Shown piece after piece: positions 7,974 to 18,033 of a stretch of DNA of 64,000 nt. This DNA is from Paracoccaceae bacterium. Its GTDB lineage: Bacteria > Pseudomonadota > Alphaproteobacteria > Rhodobacterales > Rhodobacteraceae. The notes below the pieces were generated by a model. That model was not told the DNA's origin and ran no database searches. It saw only the letters and a list, made by a program, of their open reading frames with translations. The stretch spans positions 48,141 through 112,140 of the forward strand of contig JAGRDY010000002.1 in the NCBI GenBank assembly GCA_020446815.1, read 5' to 3'. Both the position numbers and the translations under genes were made by a program. The stretch's first letter is position 1; every line of letters begins with the position of its first letter.

Positions 7974-10481
7974 ATGCCATCCCCCCAAACCCTTCGGCTT
8001 TCCGTGCAGAACATGTCCTGCGCCTCCTGCGTCGGGCGGGTCGAGCGGGCCTTGTCCGCGCTTCCGGGTGTGAGTGACGTCAGTGTCAACCTCGCCAATG
8101 AGACGGCTCAGGCGCAGATTGATGCGCCGGAGCGGATTTCGGGCATCATGTCGGCGCTGGATCAGGCGGGCTATCCGGCGCAAACGCGCAATGTGCGTCT
8201 GAATGTGAGCTCGATGTCCTGCGCCTCCTGCGTCGGGCGGGTAGACAAGGCGCTGGCGGCGGTGCCGGGGGTGCTGGAGGTCAATGTCAACCTCGCCTCG
8301 GAAACCGCGACGGTCACCTATGCCGATGGCGCGGTGGCGCTTGCGGATTTGCTGAAGGCGGCGGAAGAGGCGGGCTATCCGGCGGAGCCCGCAGAGGAGA
8401 CCGCGCCCGAGGATCGTAGCGCCCGCAAGGACGATGAGGCCCGGGCCATGGCCCTGAAAGCCGCGCTGGCCGCAGCGTTCGCCCTGCCTGTCTTCGCGCT
8501 TGAAATGGGCGCGCATCTCGTCCCCGGCATGCACGATCTGATCGGGCGCACCATCGGGCATCAGACCAGCTGGATGATCCAGTTCGTGCTGACCACCATC
8601 GTTCTGGCCTGGCCGGGCCGCGCCTTTTATGCCAAAGGCTTTCCGGCCCTCTTCAAGGGCGCGCCGGACATGAACAGCCTGGTCGCGGTGGGCACCTCGG
8701 CCGCCTATCTTTATTCGCTGGTGGCGCTGTTCGCCCCTGCCCTGCTGCCGGAAGCCGCGCGCGCGGTCTATTTCGAGGCGGCGGCGGTGATCGTCGTTCT
8801 GATCCTTCTGGGCCGCTGGATGGAAGCGCGCGCCAAGGGCCGCACCGGGGCCGCGATCCAGAAACTGCTCGGGCTTCAGGCACGCACCGCGCGGGTTCTG
8901 GTGGATGGCGAACCGCAGGACGTGGCCATCGAGCGGATCCGCACCGGCGACACCCTCGTGGTGCGCCCCGGCGAGCGGATCGCCGTCGACGGCGAAGTGA
9001 CCGAAGGCAGCGCCCATGTCGATGAAAGCATGATCACCGGCGAGCCGGTGCCGGTGGCCAAGGCTACGGGCGATCCGGTCACCGGCGGCACGGTCAATGG
9101 CACGGGATCTTTCCAGTTCCGCGCCACGCGCGTGGGCGCCGATACCACATTGGCGCAGATCATCCGCATGGTCGAAGAGGCACAGGGCGCCAAGCTGCCC
9201 ATTCAGGGCGTGGTGGACCGGATCACCTTGTGGTTCGTACCCGCGGTCCTCGCGGCCGCGGTGCTGACGGTTCTCGTCTGGCTGGCCGTCGGCCCATCGC
9301 CGGCGCTGTCCTATGCGCTGGTGGCGGGCGTGTCGGTGCTGATCATCGCCTGCCCCTGTGCGATGGGTCTGGCCACGCCCACCTCGATCATGGTCGGCAC
9401 CGGGCGCGCCGCCGAGATGGGGGTGCTGTTTCGCAAGGGCGACGCGCTGCAACAACTGTCGCGGGTGGGTGTCGTGGCGCTCGACAAGACCGGCACCGTG
9501 ACCGAGGGCCGTCCCGAACTGACCGACATGGTACTGGCCGACGGGTTCGAGCGGGCCGAGGTTCTGGCGCTGGTGGCGGCGGTCGAGGAACAGTCGGAAC
9601 ACCCCATCGCCGATGCCATCGTGCGCGCGGCGCGGGTCGAGAACCTGGCGCGGCACGAGGTGGAGAGCTTTGAGTCGATCACCGGCCACGGTGTCCGCGC
9701 GCGCGTCGCCGGGCGCGACGTTCTGGTGGGCGCCGACCGGCTGATGACCCGCGAAGGCCTGGAGATCGGCGCCTTGACCGGGGCCGAAACGCGCCTGGCC
9801 GAAAAGGGCCGCACCGCGCTTTTTGCCGCCATCGACGGGCGCGTGGCCGCCGTGATCGCCGTGGCGGACCCGGTCAAACCCTCAAGCGCGGCCGCCATCG
9901 GCGCGCTGCACGATCTGGGGCTGAAGGTCGCCATGATCACCGGCGACAAGCGCGAGACCGCCGAGGCGATTGCAAGGGAAACCGGCATCGATCGGGTGAT
10001 CGCGGGCGTTCTGCCCGACGGCAAGGTCGCCGCACTTGACGATCTGCGCGATGGCAGGCAACAGGTGGCCTTCGTCGGCGACGGCATCAACGATGCGCCC
10101 GCACTTGCCCACGCGGATGTGGGCATTGCCATCGGCACCGGAACCGACGTGGCCATCGAATCGGCCGATGTGGTGCTGATGTCGGGCGATCTGCGCGGCG
10201 TGGTGAACGCCTATCGGGTCTCGACCCGCACCATGCGCAACATCCGGCAGAACCTGTTCTGGGCCTTCGGTTACAACGTCGCGCTGATCCCGGTGGCGGC
10301 CGGTGCGCTTTATCCGGTGTCCGGTCTGTTGCTGTCGCCCGTTCTGGCGGCGGGCGCGATGGCGCTGTCTTCGGTCTTCGTGCTGAGCAACGCGCTCAGG
10401 CTCCGCCGCGTATCTCCGGCGATGAACGAGACACGGGCGGCGCGCCCCGCTGCCCCACTATCCCCTGCCCCAGCCGAATAA
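7974..10481 (+). CDS. copA: Copper-translocating P1B-type ATPase
   Basis: Cu(I)-exporting P-type ATPase of 835 residues in the inner membrane. Two N-terminal HMA domains carry MSCASC at Cys16/Cys19 and Cys83/Cys86. The membrane part holds the CPC ion motif (Cys460-Pro-Cys462, in [13 protein letters not shown]). The phosphorylation site is DKTGTVTEG at Asp504, the HP motif is in SEHPIADAI, and the hinge is [16 protein letters not shown]. It pumps cytoplasmic copper to the periplasm. It is followed after 13 bases by cueR, so the regulator is made from the same message, giving autoregulated copper detoxification with the divergent chaperone. Confidence 0.97.
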   Translation: MPSPQTLRLSVQNMSCASCVGRVERALSALPGVSDVSVNLANETAQAQIDAPERISGIMSALDQAGYPAQTRNVRLNVSSMSCASCVGRVDKALAAVPGVLEVNVNLASETATVTYADGAVALADLLKAAEEAGYPAEPAEETAPEDRSARKDDEARAMALKAALAAAFALPVFALEMGAHLVPGMHDLIGRTIGHQTSWMIQFVLTTIVLAWPGRAFYAKGFPALFKGAPDMNSLVAVGTSAAYLYSLVALFAPALLPEAARAVYFEAAAVIVVLILLGRWMEARAKGRTGAAIQKLLGLQARTARVLVDGEPQDVAIERIRTGDTLVVRPGERIAVDGEVTEGSAHVDESMITGEPVPVAKATGDPVTGGTVNGTGSFQFRATRVGADTTLAQIIRMVEEAQGAKLPIQGVVDRITLWFVPAVLAAAVLTVLVWLAVGPSPALSYALVAGVSVLIIACPCAMGLATPTSIMVGTGRAAEMGVLFRKGDALQQLSRVGVVALDKTGTVTEGRPELTDMVLADGFERAEVLALVAAVEEQSEHPIADAIVRAARVENLARHEVESFESITGHGVRARVAGRDVLVGADRLMTREGLEIGALTGAETRLAEKGRTALFAAIDGRVAAVIAVADPVKPSSAAAIGALHDLGLKVAMITGDKRETAEAIARETGIDRVIAGVLPDGKVAALDDLRDGRQQVAFVGDGINDAPALAHADVGIAIGTGTDVAIESADVVLMSGDLRGVVNAYRVSTRTMRNIRQNLFWAFGYNVALIPVAAGALYPVSGLLLSPVLAAGAMALSSVFVLSNALRLRRVSPAMNETRAARPAAPLSPAPAE

Positions 10482-10494
10482 GGAGGATGTCGAC

Positions 10495-10914
10495 ATGAAT
10501 ATCGGCGATGTTGCGGAACGCTCCGGCCTGCCGGCCAAGACGATCCGCTATTACGAGGACATCGGCCTGGTCAAGCCGCTGCGCAGCGCCAATGGCTACC
10601 GCAGTTTCCGCAACGGCGATGTGCATAAGCTCGCATTCCTCGGCCGCGCCCGCGCGCTCGGCTTCAGCATCGAGGATTGCCGGAACCTTCTGAAGCTCTA
10701 CGAGGACGACCACCGCACCAGCGCGGAGGTCAAGCAGATCGCCGAAGAGCATCTGGGCCGGATCGACAGGAAGATCGCGGAGTTGACAGAGATGCGCGCA
10801 ACACTTGCGCATCTGGTCGATGCTTGCGCCGGAGACCACCGGCCCGACTGCCCCATTCTGGCCGATCTTGCAACGACGCAAGAGGAAATCGCCCGGGCAA
10901 ACAAATCCGGCTGA
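10495..10914 (+). CDS. cueR: Cu(I)-responsive MerR-family regulator CueR
   Basis: MerR-family activator of 139 residues. The N-terminal winged helix is MNIGDVAERSGLPAKTIRYY, followed by a long dimerisation helix and a C-terminal metal loop. The loop has Cys111 and Cys119 (CAGDHRPDC), the CueR spacing for linear Cu(I) binding. Ser76 occupies the place of the residue that selects monovalent ions in CueR. AAGGAGG lies eight bases upstream. It should bind the two long-spacer promoters between the copZ-like gene and copA. Confidence 0.95.
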   Translation: MNIGDVAERSGLPAKTIRYYEDIGLVKPLRSANGYRSFRNGDVHKLAFLGRARALGFSIEDCRNLLKLYEDDHRTSAEVKQIAEEHLGRIDRKIAELTEMRATLAHLVDACAGDHRPDCPILADLATTQEEIARANKSG

Positions 10915-10919
10915 AGCGC

Positions 10920-10952
10920 TTTGGCGATTCAGGTTTTTGACGAAACGCCATG
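10920..10952 (+). repeat. Interspersed 33-nt element, copy A
   Basis: Begins TTTGGCGATTCAGG and ends GAAACGCCATG, six bases after the cueR stop. It matches copy B (14457-14487) at 29 of 31 aligned positions and copy C (54308-54340, minus strand) at 26 of 33. Its 3' part also forms the stem CGAAACGC-CATGCA-GCGTTTCG at 10941-10962, between the converging cueR and dnaJ genes. Confidence 0.6.
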
Positions 10953-11062
10953 CAGCGTTTCGTTGGTCCGACTTGCCTTGTGCCTGACCGGCAATCTTGC
11001 TGTTGCGCGAGACACGCCAAGAGGGCGCAACTTGCCCCCGCATGTCGCCAATGCGCCCGGCG

Positions 11063-12205
11063 TCAGTGTTTCATGCCTTCCCAGAAGTTCTTGACCTTGG
11101 AAAAGAAAGACGAGCTTTCGGGGTTGTTGTCTTCGCCCAGCCGCTCGAATTCCCGCAGCAGTTCGCGTTGCCGCGACGTCAGATTCACCGGCGTTTCCAC
11201 GGAAATCTCGATCAGCATGTCGCCGCTGCCGCCGCCGCGCAGCGCGGGCATACCCTTGGAGCGGAGCCGCATTTGTTTGCCGGTCTGGCTGCCTGCCGGA
11301 ATTTTCACCCGGCTGCGGCCGCCGTCAATCGTTGGAACCTCGACCTCACCGCCAAGCGCGGCTGTCGTTACCGAGACCGGGATGCGACAGTAGAGATTGA
11401 CACCTTCACGCTGGAAAAGCGCGTGTTCGCGAACTTCGATGAAGATGTAGAGATCGCCTGAAGGCCCGCCGCGCAGGCCCGCCTCGCCTTCACCCGCCAG
11501 ACGAATGCGGGTGCCGGTTTCCACTCCGGCGGGGATATTGACGGACAGCGTACGCTCTTTTTCGATGCGGCCCGCGCCATGGCAAGTCTTGCAGGGGTTC
11601 TTGATGGTCTGGCCAAGTCCGCCACAGGTCGGACAACTTCGCTCGACCGTGAAAAAGCCTTGCTGAGCGCGCACCTTGCCCATGCCCGAACAGGTCGGGC
11701 AGGTCTGCGGTTGGGCACCACCTTCCGCACCCGTGCCGCTGCACACGTCACAAGAAACCGAAGTCGGCACATTGATTGACTTCTGCATGCCCCGGAAGGC
11801 TTCTTCGAGCGTTACCCGAAGATTGTAGCGCAAGTCAGAGCCGCGCTGCGCGCGGTTGCGCCCGCCGCCCCGCTGGCCACCCATGAAATCGCCAAACAGA
11901 TCCTCGAAGACATCCGAGAAGGCAGAGGCGAAATCACCCTGCCCCTGACCGCCGCGCGGCCCGCCGCCACCCATTCCGCCTTCAAAGGCGGCATGTCCAT
12001 ATCGGTCATAGGCGGCTTTGCGGTTGTCATCCTTGAGGACGTCATAGGCCTCGTTCACCTCCTTGAACTGGGCCTCGGTTTCAGGCTTGTCCTTGTTGCG
12101 ATCGGGGTGAAGCATCTTGGCCTTCGAGCGGTAGGCCTTCTTGATCTCGTCCGCCGATGCCCCGCGCTTGACGCCAAGAACGTCATAGTAATCGCGTTTC
12201 GCCAT
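11063..12205 (-). CDS. dnaJ: Chaperone protein DnaJ
   Basis: Hsp40 co-chaperone of 380 residues that stimulates the ATPase of DnaK and presents unfolded clients. The J domain (1-70) has the HPD motif in MLHPDRN. It is followed by a Gly/Phe-rich linker (about 75-125) and four zinc-binding CxxCxGxG repeats ([32 protein letters not shown]). The C-terminal substrate-binding domain ends in a dimerisation tail. It lies 73 bases downstream of dnaK on the same strand and is expected to share its heat-shock transcript, with a hairpin in the gap. Confidence 0.97.
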   Translation of the reverse strand: MAKRDYYDVLGVKRGASADEIKKAYRSKAKMLHPDRNKDKPETEAQFKEVNEAYDVLKDDNRKAAYDRYGHAAFEGGMGGGGPRGGQGQGDFASAFSDVFEDLFGDFMGGQRGGGRNRAQRGSDLRYNLRVTLEEAFRGMQKSINVPTSVSCDVCSGTGAEGGAQPQTCPTCSGMGKVRAQQGFFTVERSCPTCGGLGQTIKNPCKTCHGAGRIEKERTLSVNIPAGVETGTRIRLAGEGEAGLRGGPSGDLYIFIEVREHALFQREGVNLYCRIPVSVTTAALGGEVEVPTIDGGRSRVKIPAGSQTGKQMRLRSKGMPALRGGGSGDMLIEISVETPVNLTSRQRELLREFERLGEDNNPESSSFFSKVKNFWEGMKH

Positions 12206-12232
12206 TGATGATCCCTTCTCAGGAACGCGTCA

Positions 12233-12260
12233 GGCCGACCCGATGGAAATCAGGCCGGCC
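12233..12260 (-). promoter_or_regulatory. Intercistronic hairpin between dnaK and dnaJ
   Basis: GGCCGGCC (12253-12260) can pair with GGTCGGCC on the minus strand (12233-12240) with one G-U pair and a 12-base loop. No T-run follows, so it is more likely an mRNA processing, stability or partial attenuation element than a full terminator. Confidence 0.45.
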
Positions 12261-12278
12261 ATAGTGTTGCGACCGCGT

Positions 12279-14198
12279 TTACTTGCGTTTCTTGTCGTCG
12301 CCAAGGTCTTCGAAATCGGCATCGACGATGTCGTCGTCAACGCCGCGCGGGCCATCGTCTTCGCCGTCTTCCTTGGCGGCGGCTTCGGCCTGGCTGGCCT
12401 TGTAGATCGCTTCGCCGAGCTTCATGGCCGAATCGGTGACATTCTGAATACCGCCCTTGATCTTGCCGGCATCATCGGATTTCAGCGTCTCTTCGAGCGC
12501 GCCGATGGCAAGCTCGATCGCCTCGACGGTGGATCCGTCAACCTTGTCACCATGCTCCTCGAGCGCTTTGCGCGTCGAATGGATCAGGCTTTCGGCCTGG
12601 TTCTTGGCCTCTACCAGCTCCTTGCGGGCCTTGTCGCTTTCGGCATTGGCTTCGGCGTCCTTGACCATCTTTTCGATGTCGTCATCCGACAGACCGCCAG
12701 AGGCCTGAATGGTGATCGCCTGTTCCTTTCCGGTGCCCTTGTCCTTGGCCTTCACCGTGACGATACCGTTGGCGTCGATGTCGAAGGTAACCTCGATCTG
12801 CGGCATGCCGCGCGGCGCGGGCGGAATTTCCTCAAGGTTGAACTGACCCAGCATCTTGTTGTCGCCGGCCATTTCACGTTCGCCCTGAAATACCCGCAGG
12901 GTCACGGCGTTCTGGTTGTCTTCGGCGGTCGAGAAAATCTGCGATTTCTTGGTCGGGATCGTGGTGTTGCGGTCGATCAGGCGGGTGAAGACCCCGCCCA
13001 GGGTTTCGATACCCAGCGACAAAGGCGTCACGTCGAGCAGCACCACGTCCTTGACGTCACCCTGGAGCACGCCGGCCTGAATGGCGGCGCCCAGCGCCAC
13101 GACCTCATCGGGGTTCACGCCCTTGTGGGGTTCCTTGCCGTAGAATTTGGACACCTCTTCGATGACCTTGGGCATACGGGTCATGCCGCCGACCAGAACC
13201 ACTTCGTCGATATCGCCCTTGGACAGGCCTGCGTCTTTCAAAGCGGCTTCGCAGGGCTTGATCGACTTCTTGATCAGGTCGCTGACCAGGCTTTCCAGCT
13301 TGGCGCGGGTCAGTTTCATCACCAGGTGAAGCGGCTGACCGGAATTCTTGTCCATCGAGATGAACGGCTGGTTGATTTCGGTCTGCTGGCTCGACGACAG
13401 CTCGATCTTGGCCTTTTCGGCAGCTTCCTTCAGCCGCTGAAGCGCCATCTTGTCGAGCGTGAGATCGGCGCCGTGTTCCTTTTTGAACTCATCAGCCAGA
13501 TAGTTGACGATGCGCATGTCGAAATCTTCGCCGCCGAGGAACGTGTCGCCATTGGTCGACTTGACTTCGAAAAGGCCGTCGTCGATTTCCAGGATGGTGA
13601 TATCGAAGGTGCCGCCGCCAAGGTCATAGACCGCGATGGTCTTGGTTTCCTTCTTGTCGAGCCCGTAAGCCAGCGCCGCCGCCGTCGGTTCGTTGATGAT
13701 GCGCAGCACCTCGAGGCCGGCGATCTTGCCCGCGTCCTTGGTGGCCTGACGCTGGGCGTCGTTGAAATAGGCCGGCACGGTGATGACCGCCTGGGTGACC
13801 GATTCACCCAGATAGGATTCGGCGGTTTCCTTCATCTTCTGCAAGATCACGGCCGAGATCTGCGACGGTGAATATTTGTCGCCCTTGACCTCGACCCAGG
13901 CATCGCCATTGCCGCCATCGACAATCGTGTAGGGAACGAGTTTCTTGTCCTTTTCCACTTCGGGCTCGCCCATGCGGCGGCCGATCAGGCGTTTGACGGC
14001 AAAGATGGTATTGGTGGGGTTGGTGACTGCCTGGCGTTTGGCCGGTTGGCCGACCAGACGCTCATTATCGGTAAAACCGACGACCGAGGGCGTCGTGCGC
14101 GCGCCTTCCGAATTTTCGATGACGCGGGGTTTGGAACCATCCATGATGGCAACGCAAGAGTTGGTGGTCCCGAGGTCAATCCCGATGACTTTGGCCAT
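12279..14198 (-). CDS. dnaK: Chaperone protein DnaK (Hsp70)
   Basis: Hsp70 chaperone of 639 residues, full length. The nucleotide-binding domain starts with [13 protein letters not shown] and contains [14 protein letters not shown] and [10 protein letters not shown]. The linker region is [18 protein letters not shown]. The substrate-binding domain is followed by a helical lid and ends in an acidic-to-basic tail. It folds and protects proteins with DnaJ and GrpE; grpE is not in the window. A Rhodobacter-type RpoH promoter lies about 110-140 bases upstream. Confidence 0.98.
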   Translation of the reverse strand: MAKVIGIDLGTTNSCVAIMDGSKPRVIENSEGARTTPSVVGFTDNERLVGQPAKRQAVTNPTNTIFAVKRLIGRRMGEPEVEKDKKLVPYTIVDGGNGDAWVEVKGDKYSPSQISAVILQKMKETAESYLGESVTQAVITVPAYFNDAQRQATKDAGKIAGLEVLRIINEPTAAALAYGLDKKETKTIAVYDLGGGTFDITILEIDDGLFEVKSTNGDTFLGGEDFDMRIVNYLADEFKKEHGADLTLDKMALQRLKEAAEKAKIELSSSQQTEINQPFISMDKNSGQPLHLVMKLTRAKLESLVSDLIKKSIKPCEAALKDAGLSKGDIDEVVLVGGMTRMPKVIEEVSKFYGKEPHKGVNPDEVVALGAAIQAGVLQGDVKDVVLLDVTPLSLGIETLGGVFTRLIDRNTTIPTKKSQIFSTAEDNQNAVTLRVFQGEREMAGDNKMLGQFNLEEIPPAPRGMPQIEVTFDIDANGIVTVKAKDKGTGKEQAITIQASGGLSDDDIEKMVKDAEANAESDKARKELVEAKNQAESLIHSTRKALEEHGDKVDGSTVEAIELAIGALEETLKSDDAGKIKGGIQNVTDSAMKLGEAIYKASQAEAAAKEDGEDDGPRGVDDDIVDADFEDLGDDKKRK

Positions 14199-14308
14199 TT
14201 ATGTAATCCTTTTCCTTCGGCGATATTTTGGGGCGCAGACCCGACTGCGGCCTCTGAGCCCCGATCCCAATGTTCTGATCAGGGGCAGCCCTGACCGGCT
14301 TCGTGGGG

Positions 14309-14337
14309 TATATAGGGACCAGTGTCTGGTGCTGCAA
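14309..14337 (-). promoter_or_regulatory. Candidate RpoH (heat-shock) promoter of dnaK
   Basis: On the minus strand TTG (14335-14337) is followed after 18 bases by CCTATAT (-10, within 14309-14316). This matches the TTG-N17/18-CYTATNT pattern described for Rhodobacter RpoH sigma factors. It predicts a leader of about 100 bases before dnaK. Confidence 0.65.
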
Positions 14338-14456
14338 GCACCGATAGGGGGCGATAAATGGCGAAATCTGGTGAAAATGCAGGTTGATCCGTTTCGGGAA
14401 ATACCTGGCCATCACGCATCTTGAAAGGCCCGAGAGCGCCGAAGGCATGGCAGGGT

Positions 14457-14487
14457 TTTGGCGATTGAGGTTTTTCGAAACGCCATT
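14457..14487 (+). repeat. Interspersed 33-nt element, copy B
   Basis: Begins TTTGGCGATTGAGG and ends CGAAACGCCATT. It differs from copy A (10920-10952) by a two-base gap and two substitutions. It is intergenic, upstream of dnaK and downstream of dnaE2. Confidence 0.6.
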
Positions 14488-14721
14488 CGGCAGGCTGCCG
14501 TCACTCGGGGTCGGGTCGAAGGCAAGCGAGGGCGGGTGGACTGCCGTGTCAGCCGGGCACCGCCAGAGCGGGTGAATGGCGGCAGAACTGGCTCCGTATC
14601 CGCCTGTGCATCCGCGCCGCAGACTGACATCGAGAAGAAGCCGGCCGGATCTGCCGGATCACGGATATTGGCGAACCGGCGCCGCGCAGGCAATCCCGCC
14701 AATGCCCGTTTGCCAGGGGGT

Positions 14722-17700
14722 TCAGTGAAAATCCCGGCTGGGAAACAGTTTCCTTGCCTGATCTCTTGGGTGGAAGGCACGGCCCGTGACCGGTTGCGGC
14801 CCTGAGCGCGGCGCGTCATCCGCTTGCGGCAGGGTTTCACCGATAACGCCTTGCATCGGGTGGCCAAGGGCCGCGAGCTTATGGGATAAATCCTGCACAT
14901 GTTGGGCGATTACATGCACGACGGCGCCTTCCCGTTGCAGATGGCCGGTGATCCGCAACAATCGCCCGCCGATGACGGCGCGGCGGAATCGTTCATACAC
15001 TTTCGGCCAGACAACGATATTGCCGACACCTGTTTCATCTTCGAGCGTCATAAATATCACGCCAGATGCGGTTCCGGGGCGTTGGCGGGTGATGACCAGC
15101 CCGCAGACCGAGAGTGGCGCCAACGGGGCTGTAGCAAGCTCTCCATGCGGCGTCGTATCGCTCAGATCAGGCCGCAGCAACTCGACCGGATGCGCTTTGA
15201 GCGACAGGCGCAAGGAGAGGTAATCTTCAACGACTTCTTCACCGAGGTTCATTGCGGGCAGGTCAACCTGTGGTTCGGTTATTGCTTCCCCGTCCACGGG
15301 ATCACAAAAGAGAGGCAGCGGGCTGTCTGAGCGGATCGCCTTGACTTGCCAAAGCGCATCGCGGCGGGTCATTCCCATTCCGGTAAACGCATCGGCCTCG
15401 GCCAGCCGTTCCAGACCGCTGGCGCCGATCCCTGCCCGATGCCAGAGGCCTTGAACATCCCGGTACCCGTTGCCTCGGGCCGACACGATCCACGCTGCAT
15501 CCTCTTGTTTCATGCCTTTGATCTGGCGAAATCCAAGCCGCAGGGACAGCCGCCCATCGGGACGCTTTTCCAGATGATTGTCCCACCCCGAGCGGTTCAC
15601 GCAAACAGGCCGTATTTCGATGCCATGTTCGCGAGCATCCCGCACAATCTGGGCCGGAGCATAAAACCCCATAGGCTGTGAATTGAGCAAAGCACAGGCG
15701 AAGGCCGCAGGATGATGGCATTTCAGCCATGCCGATACATAAGCCAGCATCGCGAATGCCGCTGCGTGGCTTTCGGGAAACCCATATTCACCAAAGCCCT
15801 CGATCTGTGAAAAGCAGCGATCGGCGAAATCCGCCTCGTAGCCGCGATCGAGCATGCCGGTGATGAACCGGTCCCGGAAGGTTCCGATGGTGCCCATCTT
15901 GCGGAATGTCGCCAGTGACCGGCGCAGATGGTCGGCTTCTTCGGGGGTAAAGCCTGCGCCAACCACGGCAACCTGCATGGCCTGTTCTTGAAACAATGGC
16001 ACCCCGTAGGTTTTACCCAGGACCTTTTCCAATTCACCCGAAGGAAATGAAACGGCTTCCTTGCCTTGACGGCGGTTGATGTAGGGATGAACCATTCCAC
16101 CCTGAATAGGGCCGGGGCGTACAATCGCCACTTCAATCACCAGATCGTAGAAGGTGCGGGGCCGCATCCGGGGCAGAAAGCTCATCTGCGCCCTGCTTTC
16201 CACCTGAAACACCCCGATCGCATCCGCGGCGCAGAGCATGTCATAGGTTTCGGCATCTTCTTGCGGGATGCTGGAAATATCGAGATCGGGGCCGCCGTGA
16301 AACGCGATCAGATCAAGGCATTTGCGGATACAGGTCAGCATCCCCAGCGAGAGAACATCAACTTTCAGAATACCAAGGGTGTCAATGTCGTTCTTGTCCC
16401 ATTCGATAATGGTACGGTCATCCATGGCTGCATTTTCGATGGGGCACAGTTCATCCAGCCGCCCTTTGGTAATGACAAAGCCGCCCACATGCTGCGAAAG
16501 ATGGCGCGGAAAGCCAATGATCTCGCCGATAAGCCGCAGGGTCTGGGCAAGGCGGCGATCCGTCGGATCAAGGCCAATCTCTCTGACGCGGCCTGTATCC
16601 ACACCGCCCCGGAACGACCCCCAGATCTGCCCGGACAGACGGCCAAGCACATCCTGGGACAATCCCATGACTTTGCCTACCTCGCGGATGGCGGCACGGG
16701 TACGAAAGTGAATGACGGTGGCACATAGACCGGCGCGGTGACGCCCGTATTTCTCATAGATATGCTGGATGACCTCCTCTCGGCGTTCATGCTCAAAATC
16801 CACATCAATATCAGGAGGCTCGCCCCGGTGTTCGGACATGAACCGCTCAAACACCATTGAGATGACTTCGGGCGGCACATCGGTGATCCCGAGGGCATAA
16901 CAAAGAATGGAATTGGCCGCTGAACCGCGCCCCTGGCACAGGATGCCCTGCGATCGCGCAAAACCCACGATGTCATTGACGGTCAGAAAATAGGCGGCGA
17001 AGCCCAGGGTTTCGACCAATGCCAGTTCCTTTCGTACCAGCCCGCGCACGCGACCGGAAACACCGTTTGGGTATCGGCGCTTCAACCCCTCTTCCGTCAG
17101 CCGTTTCAGCCGTGCCTGTGGTGCTTCGCCGTTGCTGATCTCATCGGGGTATTCGTAGGAAAGCTCTGACAGGCAGAAGCTGCATTTATCGGCAATTTCC
17201 TGGGTGCGCTTAATGGCGGCGGGATGCTTGTGGAATAGCCGCGCCATATCAGCCGCCGCTTTCAATCGGCGTTCGGAATTGGGCAAGGCACGAGTGCCGA
17301 TTTCATCAATCCTGCAACCTTCCCGGATTGAGGTCAGCACATCGGCCAGTTGCCTGCGCGAACCGTGATGCATGAGCACATCCCCAACTGCAACCATCGG
17401 CGCGGCGGTCAGGTGAGAGAGGGCCAGGCACTGATTGAAATGCCTCTGGTCGCTACCATCATAACGCGGCGCACATCCCAGATAGGCACTGGTCGGAAAA
17501 CATCTGGCCATTGCCCTGATATGATCCGCAACCTTACGGTCTTTCTTCTGCGACAGGGCAATCAGGATCATACCTGCCGCGCCGCCCAGCACATCCTTGT
17601 GAAAGAGCAGGCAGCCGCCTTTCTCGGCGCGGCGTTTTCCAAGCGTGAGCAACCGGGACAGATGTTCATAACCCTTGCGATCACGCGGCAAGGCGACCCA

Positions 17701-18033
17701 TTCAACCGGGCTGTCCTGCAAGACCAATCTTGCCCCGACGATCAGCCTGGGCAGTTGCGCTGTGGCAGGCCGCTCCACGCCGGCGCTTTCAAGCTGTTGG
17801 CGGCTGCTGTGATCAATTTGCAGGTTTGAACGGATGGCAATCTGCCCCCCGGAGTCCCGCCCGAGTTCCCTGAGCGCCGCATAGGCCCTCACCACTCCGG
17901 CCAAGGAATTCCGATCCGTGACAGCGACAGCGGATAATCCCAGCTCGGCGGCGCGGATCACCAGTTCTTCGGGGTGTGATGCGCCGGTCAGGAAGGTGAA
18001 ATTGCTGGTGCAGCAGAGTTCCGCATAGGTCAT
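14722..18033 (-). CDS. dnaE2: Error-prone DNA polymerase DnaE2 (ImuC)
   Basis: Translesion C-family polymerase of 1103 residues, the catalytic member of the ImuA-ImuB-DnaE2 mutasome. The N-terminal PHP domain starts FTFLTGASHPEELV. The catalytic core has the conserved aspartates in PPDIDVDFEHERR and NDIDTLGILKVDVL, and the C-terminal part contains an OB-fold. The start at 18033 (MTYAEL) is chosen because GGGAGAG lies seven bases upstream and its ATGA overlaps the imuB stop by four bases. Two in-frame codons further upstream are less likely. Expected to be SOS-induced. Confidence 0.95.
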   Translation of the reverse strand: MTYAELCCTSNFTFLTGASHPEELVIRAAELGLSAVAVTDRNSLAGVVRAYAALRELGRDSGGQIAIRSNLQIDHSSRQQLESAGVERPATAQLPRLIVGARLVLQDSPVEWVALPRDRKGYEHLSRLLTLGKRRAEKGGCLLFHKDVLGGAAGMILIALSQKKDRKVADHIRAMARCFPTSAYLGCAPRYDGSDQRHFNQCLALSHLTAAPMVAVGDVLMHHGSRRQLADVLTSIREGCRIDEIGTRALPNSERRLKAAADMARLFHKHPAAIKRTQEIADKCSFCLSELSYEYPDEISNGEAPQARLKRLTEEGLKRRYPNGVSGRVRGLVRKELALVETLGFAAYFLTVNDIVGFARSQGILCQGRGSAANSILCYALGITDVPPEVISMVFERFMSEHRGEPPDIDVDFEHERREEVIQHIYEKYGRHRAGLCATVIHFRTRAAIREVGKVMGLSQDVLGRLSGQIWGSFRGGVDTGRVREIGLDPTDRRLAQTLRLIGEIIGFPRHLSQHVGGFVITKGRLDELCPIENAAMDDRTIIEWDKNDIDTLGILKVDVLSLGMLTCIRKCLDLIAFHGGPDLDISSIPQEDAETYDMLCAADAIGVFQVESRAQMSFLPRMRPRTFYDLVIEVAIVRPGPIQGGMVHPYINRRQGKEAVSFPSGELEKVLGKTYGVPLFQEQAMQVAVVGAGFTPEEADHLRRSLATFRKMGTIGTFRDRFITGMLDRGYEADFADRCFSQIEGFGEYGFPESHAAAFAMLAYVSAWLKCHHPAAFACALLNSQPMGFYAPAQIVRDAREHGIEIRPVCVNRSGWDNHLEKRPDGRLSLRLGFRQIKGMKQEDAAWIVSARGNGYRDVQGLWHRAGIGASGLERLAEADAFTGMGMTRRDALWQVKAIRSDSPLPLFCDPVDGEAITEPQVDLPAMNLGEEVVEDYLSLRLSLKAHPVELLRPDLSDTTPHGELATAPLAPLSVCGLVITRQRPGTASGVIFMTLEDETGVGNIVVWPKVYERFRRAVIGGRLLRITGHLQREGAVVHVIAQHVQDLSHKLAALGHPMQGVIGETLPQADDAPRSGPQPVTGRAFHPRDQARKLFPSRDFH

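Larger units (their letters stand above)
14199..14721. other. 523-base intergenic region between dnaK and dnaE2
   Basis: Contains the dnaK heat-shock promoter near 14309-14337 and copy B of the interspersed 33-nt element at 14457-14487. There is also a hairpin at 14667-14703 (ATTGGCG pairing with CGCCAAT) that could end the dnaE2 transcript. Short frames here are Arg-rich and without ribosome binding sites, so I call no gene. Confidence 0.6.

Noticed and set aside
7944-9689. 581-codon minus-strand frame opposite copA
   Set aside because: Shadow of copA; it would also start inside the coding region without a ribosome binding site.
12243-13871. Long open frame opposite dnaK (542 codons)
   Set aside because: Antisense shadow of the strongly biased GC-rich codons of dnaK; no domain and no ribosome binding site.
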